From contig JAFRLS010000003.1 in assembly GCA_017431105.1 (NCBI GenBank), positions 62,001 through 126,000 on the forward strand: DNA of 64,000 nucleotides. The letters are read 5' to 3'. A program made the position numbers and the translations under genes. The stretch is from Candidatus Saccharimonadota bacterium. GTDB lineage: Bacteria > Patescibacteriota > Saccharimonadia > Saccharimonadales > Saccharimonadaceae. Shown piece after piece: positions 63,668 to 64,000 of this stretch (its first letter is position 1; every line of letters starts with the position of its first letter). The notes under the pieces are model-generated. The model made no database searches. It was not told the origin of the DNA and was given only the letters and a program-made list of their open reading frames with translations.

Positions 63668-64000
63668 TTATAATTTTTGAATTGGCATTGGGTGTAGCCC
63701 TTCGGCACCAGTCAATGCTCCACGATTAGCCCCAATTCTACTAACAACAGCAGTCGAATTGGCCGAAGCAAAAATCAACGAATTTTTAAATGAATGCCCA
63801 GCTGCTAGATGTGCTAAGAAACCAGAGCCAAAAGCATCTCCAGCACCAGTAGCATCTTTCATTTTTATATCTTCATAAATTCCAAAACGATATATTTCAT
63901 TGGTTTCACGGTTCCCCGCAATTCCACCCATTGGACCATCAGTAATAATTACAATTGGAACATAATTATTAAGATGGTAGAGCAGCTCAGACAATAATAC
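63668..64000 (-). CDS. PfkB-family carbohydrate/nucleoside kinase, C-terminal part (5' end beyond window)
   Basis: The C-terminal 110 or so residues of a ribokinase-like sugar or nucleoside kinase: VPIVIITDGPMGG and the PfkB signature MKDATGAGDAFGSGFLAHLAAG, with the catalytic Asp in GAGD. The frame is open to the last base of the window, so the N-terminus lies outside. Substrate cannot be told. Upstream partner of the LOG gene. Confidence 0.88.
   Translation of the reverse strand, partial: VLLSELLYHLNNYVPIVIITDGPMGGIAGNRETNEIYRFGIYEDIKMKDATGAGDAFGSGFLAHLAAGHSFKNSLIFASANSTAVVSRIGANRGALTGAEGLHPMPIQKL

Overview
The window looks like a piece of a small, streamlined genome from the Candidate Phyla Radiation, most likely a Saccharibacterium (TM7) or a close relative. 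The support is indirect: very dense packing with many 1-4 nt gene overlaps, a dispersed set of core translation and repair genes, shortened enzymes (a ProS with no editing insertion, a UvrC with no C-terminal HhH region), a phosphoketolase, enolase, two tandem FemAB proteins, and several large secreted surface proteins beside a minimal metabolism. UGA is used as a normal stop throughout, which argues against the Gracilibacteria/Absconditabacteria code. No transposon, prophage or CRISPR array was seen.

Layout. 1-6.9 kb: end of a CDP-alcohol phosphatidyltransferase, then (minus) dnaE, smpB, xth, a degenerate YjeF-like protein and two small membrane proteins. 6.9-13.6 kb (minus): galU and a tightly overlapping envelope operon (Mur-ligase-like, alpha/beta hydrolase, DegT aminotransferase, two FemAB, DUF308). 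13.6-22.2 kb: rpsJ, an acyltransferase-like orphan, a repeat-bearing wall-anchored protein, tuf, an orphan gene, fusA, and a roughly 310-nt structured RNA with its own promoter and terminator. 22.2-35 kb: the gatC-gatA-(HEPN-like)-gatB operon, divergent murJ and class A PBP, a PIN/TRAM protein, a phosphoketolase split into two genes, and uvrB. 35-41.3 kb: a single secreted protein of about 2,090 residues with InlB-type repeats, Big2-like domains, two LamG-like domains and a C-terminal tyrosine-phosphatase domain. 41.4-49.5 kb: lysS, greA, proS, a catalytically degenerate GH13 protein, a CPBP protease, rseP, uppS and frr. 49.6-56.2 kb: a wall-anchored papain-like protease, tsf, rpsB, a divergent ClpP, rpmE and two membrane-anchored surface proteins. 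56.2-64 kb: tRNA-Leu(GAG), an orphan peptide-binding protein, secG, uvrC, a Pro-rich membrane protein, eno, a LOG protein and the end of a PfkB kinase.

Two themes run through the window. First, expression: at least twelve genes start 6-7 nt after a perfect extended -10 box (TGNTATAAT) with no Shine-Dalgarno sequence, the signature of leaderless transcripts. A different set of genes has consensus -35/-10 promoters, strong AGGAG-type ribosome sites and strong terminators. Second, the cell surface: peptidoglycan synthesis and branching genes (murJ, PBP1A, the FemAB operon, uppS) sit beside secreted proteins. Three of these end in a [T/S][P/S]YTG motif, a membrane helix and a basic tail, like a variant sortase signal. 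The protease, the phosphatase and the repeat proteins are plausible host-contact factors for an epibiont, but that is inference.
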